Origin: an uncultured Francisella sp.
Lineage (GTDB): Bacteria > Pseudomonadota > Gammaproteobacteria > Burkholderiales > Neisseriaceae
Assembly: GCA_905373555.1 (NCBI GenBank)
Contig: CAJPTP010000079.1
Coordinates: 1-5,650, forward strand
Length of the DNA: 5,650 nucleotides
Reading direction: 5' to 3'
The notes under the pieces are model-generated. The model ran no database searches. It was not told the DNA's origin and was given only the letters and a program-made list of their open reading frames with translations. Of the stretch, positions 3,548-5,650 are shown piece after piece. A program made the position numbers and the translations under genes. Position 1 is the first letter of the stretch. Each line of letters opens with the position of its first letter.

Positions 3548-5650
3548 TCAAGCCGCAGGCTGCCCCAAGGTCTCGAGCTTGGCCATGGCCTCTTTGTACA
3601 GCTGCGAGTTCGGGTCGCACTCGTCGAGCAAGTCGTACAAGGTCTCCATCGCATCCTCTTTGAGGTTGCTTTCGAGATAGATGTCAACCAAATCCAACTT
3701 GGTCTGCAACGGAACGTTCAGATCCACGCCCGCGCCTTCGCGCCATGTGCCGATCGCGCCGTCCGGGCCCATCGCCTTTTGCGCCGCCGAAGGCTCCTTG
3801 GGCTCGGATGGAGCGGGAGCCGGCGCATCGGGGGCGGGGGCAGCCGCGGCGGGCTCCTCGAAAGCGGGCGCAGCCGCCTCCTCGGCCGCCGCAGCCTGAG
3901 ACCCCGCCGTGAAATCCGATTCGTCGAAGGCCGAAGCCATGGCCGAAGCCGTTTCGGCCTCCAAAGACTCCGGCGTGACCTCGGCGGCGGGCTCGGCCAG
4001 CACCTCGGAATCGACCCCCTCGGGCAGCGTCGGGCCCGTGGAGAAGTCGTCGAAGCTGAATTCGCCCGCAGAGTCGGCGCCCGCGGCCGGCTGCGCCGCG
4101 TCGCCGAAGCTGCCGAAATCGAATTCGGATCCCACGGATCCGGGCTGGGCGGGCGCCGCCGCGTCGCCGAAATCGAATTCGGCTCCCGCGCCCGCGGATT
4201 CGCTCGGCCCGATGGAGAAGCCCCCCGCCAAGGCGGCGTCGGCCGAAGCGTCCTGCATGACGGAGGAATCGATGTTGAAATCCGTCTCAGGAGGCAAGGA
4301 CGACGCGTCCGGCGCGGGCGTCGACTCGGCGGACAAGTCCAAATCCTTGGGCAAATCCGGCGCCGACGCCGCTTGCGCCGCGCCGTCCATGTCGACGTCC
4401 TCGCCCGGGCCCACGCCCAAAGGCGGGGCGCTCATGTCGAAGCTTAAGGCGGAATCGTCCATCTCGGGCTTGGGCGCGTCGGCGTGGTCGAAGCCGACGC
4501 CGGTCTCGCTGCCCGTGATCACCAATCCTTCGATGGCGTCGCCCTTCTTGCCGGCGTCGGGCACGCCGTCTTCGCCGCCTGCGCTGAAGGATTCCTCCTC
4601 CTCGCGCTTTCTGGCCATCTCAGCCGCCGCTTTCATGTCGACGTTGAAGTCGAACTCCAAAGGCGCGTCCGAGCCTTCGCTCTTCTCTTTGACCTCGTCG
4701 CCGAAGCCCGGATCCGCGAACTGCGGCTCTTCCTCGGCGGGCTCGGCCTCTTGGGCGGGAGCGGGCATCGGCGCCACCGAGGCGGCGGAGCCCGCGTCGT
4801 CCGCGGAGAAAGAATCCAGATCCAAGCCCAGCTCGGAGAAGTCCAGCTGACCGTCGAAGGCGGACAGCTGCTGGTTCTTGCCTTCGGCCAGTTGATCCTC
4901 GACCGACTTCTTGCGCCGAGAGACAGCCGACTCCTCGAACGCGGAATTGATGTCCTCGGCGGTGAGCTCCGGCACGTCGCTGTCGGCCGAAGCAGAGCCG
5001 GAACCGACCGCAAAGCCCATGCTGTCGGCGCTCGAGCCTTGCGTCTGCGCGAAGTTGCCCGAGTCGATGTCGAAGCCCGCGTCGGGCGCGCCCGCTGCGG
5101 CGTCGCCTCCGCCCATCCCGAACAAGCCGGGATCTTGGGCGGCGGGGGCAGAGCCGCCGAAATCGAAATCGAAGCCTCCCGCGTCGGCCGCGCCGCCCGC
5201 TGCGGCGTTCGCCTCGCCCTCGGGGGCGCCGAAGCCGCCGACGTCGAAGCCCGCGCCCGCGCCTTGATCGGCGGGGGCGCCGAATTGCATGCCCGCGCCC
5301 GCCGACCCCGCGTCCGGCGCGGGGGCGCCGAAATCAGCCCCGCCGAAGAACTGGCCCTGAGCCGGATCGGAGCCCATGTCGCCCATGCTCCCGGGCATCC
5401 CCGGGGCGGCCGGAATGCCGCCGTCCGGCAAGTCCGGCGCGATCTGAACGCCGCCCTCGGGCAAGTCGGGCGCGGCGGGAACACCGCCCGCGAAAGCGTC
5501 CGCGCCCATGCCGGCGTCAAACGGGGGAGGCGGCGGCATGTCAGGCGCCGCGCCGACCGGCGCGGCTCCCAAGCCCTGATCGCCCATCGGCGGGGGCGGG
5601 GGAGCCATGTCGGGCGCGCCGGCGAACGCGGGCGCCGCCATGGATTGGTC
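3548..5650 (-). CDS. fimV: FimV-like protein, C-terminal 700 residues (5' end outside window)
   Basis: The frame is open to the right edge (three codons upstream of the Met at 5641), so the true start lies beyond it. FimV proteins are inner-membrane, peptidoglycan-binding polar organisers needed for type IV pilus assembly and twitching in Pseudomonas and relatives. The last 78 residues hold the recognisable FimV C-terminal domain, a TPR-like helical pair: VPLQTKLDLVDIYLESNLKE, then DAMETLYDLLDE. Everything before it is a low-complexity linker rich in Ala, Pro, Gly, Asp, Glu and Ser. It carries repeated acidic-aromatic motifs (FDFDFG, EFDFG twice, LEFDFNVD, GEFSFDDF, LDFSELGLDLDSF) and few basic residues (RRKK and MARKREEEE clusters). 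No membrane segment or LysM domain is visible; in the family these lie nearer the N-terminus. Position directly upstream of truA supports the assignment. The symbol is by family and synteny; a pilus role in this organism is not shown. Confidence 0.85.
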   Translation of the reverse strand, partial: DQSMAAPAFAGAPDMAPPPPPMGDQGLGAAPVGAAPDMPPPPPFDAGMGADAFAGGVPAAPDLPEGGVQIAPDLPDGGIPAAPGMPGSMGDMGSDPAQGQFFGGADFGAPAPDAGSAGAGMQFGAPADQGAGAGFDVGGFGAPEGEANAAAGGAADAGGFDFDFGGSAPAAQDPGLFGMGGGDAAAGAPDAGFDIDSGNFAQTQGSSADSMGFAVGSGSASADSDVPELTAEDINSAFEESAVSRRKKSVEDQLAEGKNQQLSAFDGQLDFSELGLDLDSFSADDAGSAASVAPMPAPAQEAEPAEEEPQFADPGFGDEVKEKSEGSDAPLEFDFNVDMKAAAEMARKREEEESFSAGGEDGVPDAGKKGDAIEGLVITGSETGVGFDHADAPKPEMDDSALSFDMSAPPLGVGPGEDVDMDGAAQAASAPDLPKDLDLSAESTPAPDASSLPPETDFNIDSSVMQDASADAALAGGFSIGPSESAGAGAEFDFGDAAAPAQPGSVGSEFDFGSFGDAAQPAAGADSAGEFSFDDFSTGPTLPEGVDSEVLAEPAAEVTPESLEAETASAMASAFDESDFTAGSQAAAAEEAAAPAFEEPAAAAPAPDAPAPAPSEPKEPSAAQKAMGPDGAIGTWREGAGVDLNVPLQTKLDLVDIYLESNLKEDAMETLYDLLDECDPNSQLYKEAMAKLETLGQPAA
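4112..4182 (-). repeat. In-frame repeat of the EFDFG motif in fimV
   Basis: The 17-base sequence GCCGAAATCGAATTCGG (plus strand) occurs at 4112-4128 and 4166-4182, exactly 54 bases (18 codons) apart. It encodes EFDFG twice, first followed by DA and then by SFGD. A related copy at 5156-5173 encodes FDFDFG. The nucleotide identity suggests local duplication rather than only amino-acid convergence. Confidence 0.65.
5384..5482 (-). repeat. 33-bp (11-residue) tandem repeat in fimV
   Basis: Three consecutive 33-base units encode VPAAPDLPEGG (5450-5482), VQIAPDLPDGG (5417-5449) and IPAAPGMPGSM (5384-5416). Units 1 and 2 match at 26 of 33 bases; unit 3 is more diverged. Just upstream in the protein, APDMAPPPPP and APDMPPPPP form a second, looser repeat. 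This is typical of an expandable disordered linker. Confidence 0.65.

Noticed and set aside
3474..3620. A longer truA start overlapping the end of fimV
   Set aside because: It would translate through the terminator hairpin and the added residues do not resemble TruA. ATG 3473 has a ribosome site and fits the family start.
1980..3680. A 566-codon open frame on the plus strand opposite truA and trpF
   Set aside because: It runs antisense to two genes with intact catalytic motifs. Its product is Arg/Pro/Ala-rich with no recognisable domain, and long antisense frames are expected in GC-rich DNA.
3197..4447. A 416-codon plus-strand open frame opposite fimV and truA, rich in Arg and Gly
   Set aside because: It is the complement of low-complexity GC-rich coding sequence. 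The product is an Arg/Gly-rich composition artefact, with no ribosome site and no family resemblance.
3909..4850. A Ser/Ala-rich 313-codon plus-strand frame that looks like a low-complexity surface protein
   Set aside because: It is the exact complement frame of the acidic fimV linker: Asp/Glu/Ala/Gly codons read backwards as Ser/Ala/Pro. There is no signal peptide or convincing start.
1..5650. CRISPR array, insertion sequence, tRNA, rRNA or prophage features
   Set aside because: No regularly spaced repeats with unique spacers, no transposase-like frame, no terminal inverted repeats and no tRNA-like cloverleaf were seen. The repeats found are short and local, either inside fimV or at the truA stop.

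Overview
The window is GC-rich bacterial chromosome and looks betaproteobacterial, most likely Burkholderiales in the broad sense. Two things suggest this. The minus-strand order fimV-like > truA > trpF is the arrangement long seen in betaproteobacteria, usually followed there by trpB and trpA. The TruA sequence also carries the wording typical of that class (FRSAECQAPSPVK, FLHHMVRN). The genus cannot be fixed from the sequence alone.

Layout from left to right. The 3' end of an FKBP-type peptidyl-prolyl isomerase gene runs off the left edge on the plus strand (1-296). It is convergent with a minus-strand gene (480-1424) for a divergent DprA/Smf-like SLOG-fold protein. Between them is a perfect 17-bp-stem bidirectional terminator (365-403). 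To the right, all on the minus strand, come trpF (1695-2336), truA (2493-3473) and the C-terminal 700 residues of a very large acidic, Ala/Pro/Gly-rich FimV-like polar/pilus-assembly protein (3548 to beyond 5650).

Transcription on the minus strand runs from high to low coordinates. A clear intrinsic terminator-like hairpin sits in the 74-bp gap between fimV and truA, so truA-trpF may depend on read-through or on a promoter inside fimV. The 156-bp truA-trpF gap holds a short 8-bp tandem repeat at the truA stop and a hairpin ahead of a strong trpF ribosome site. The 270-bp gap after trpF shows no convincing terminator. It does contain a good -10 box (TACAAT), a leader hairpin and a Shine-Dalgarno for the DprA-like gene, which may be its own transcription unit.

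The proteins are functionally unrelated housekeeping products: tRNA modification (TruA), tryptophan synthesis (TrpF), protein folding (FKBP) and envelope/pilus organisation (FimV). The least ordinary is the DprA-like protein, which stands where trpB is usually found and has lost or changed several DprA signature residues. No mobile element, CRISPR array, tRNA or rRNA is visible, and I see no convincing evidence of a new multi-gene system.
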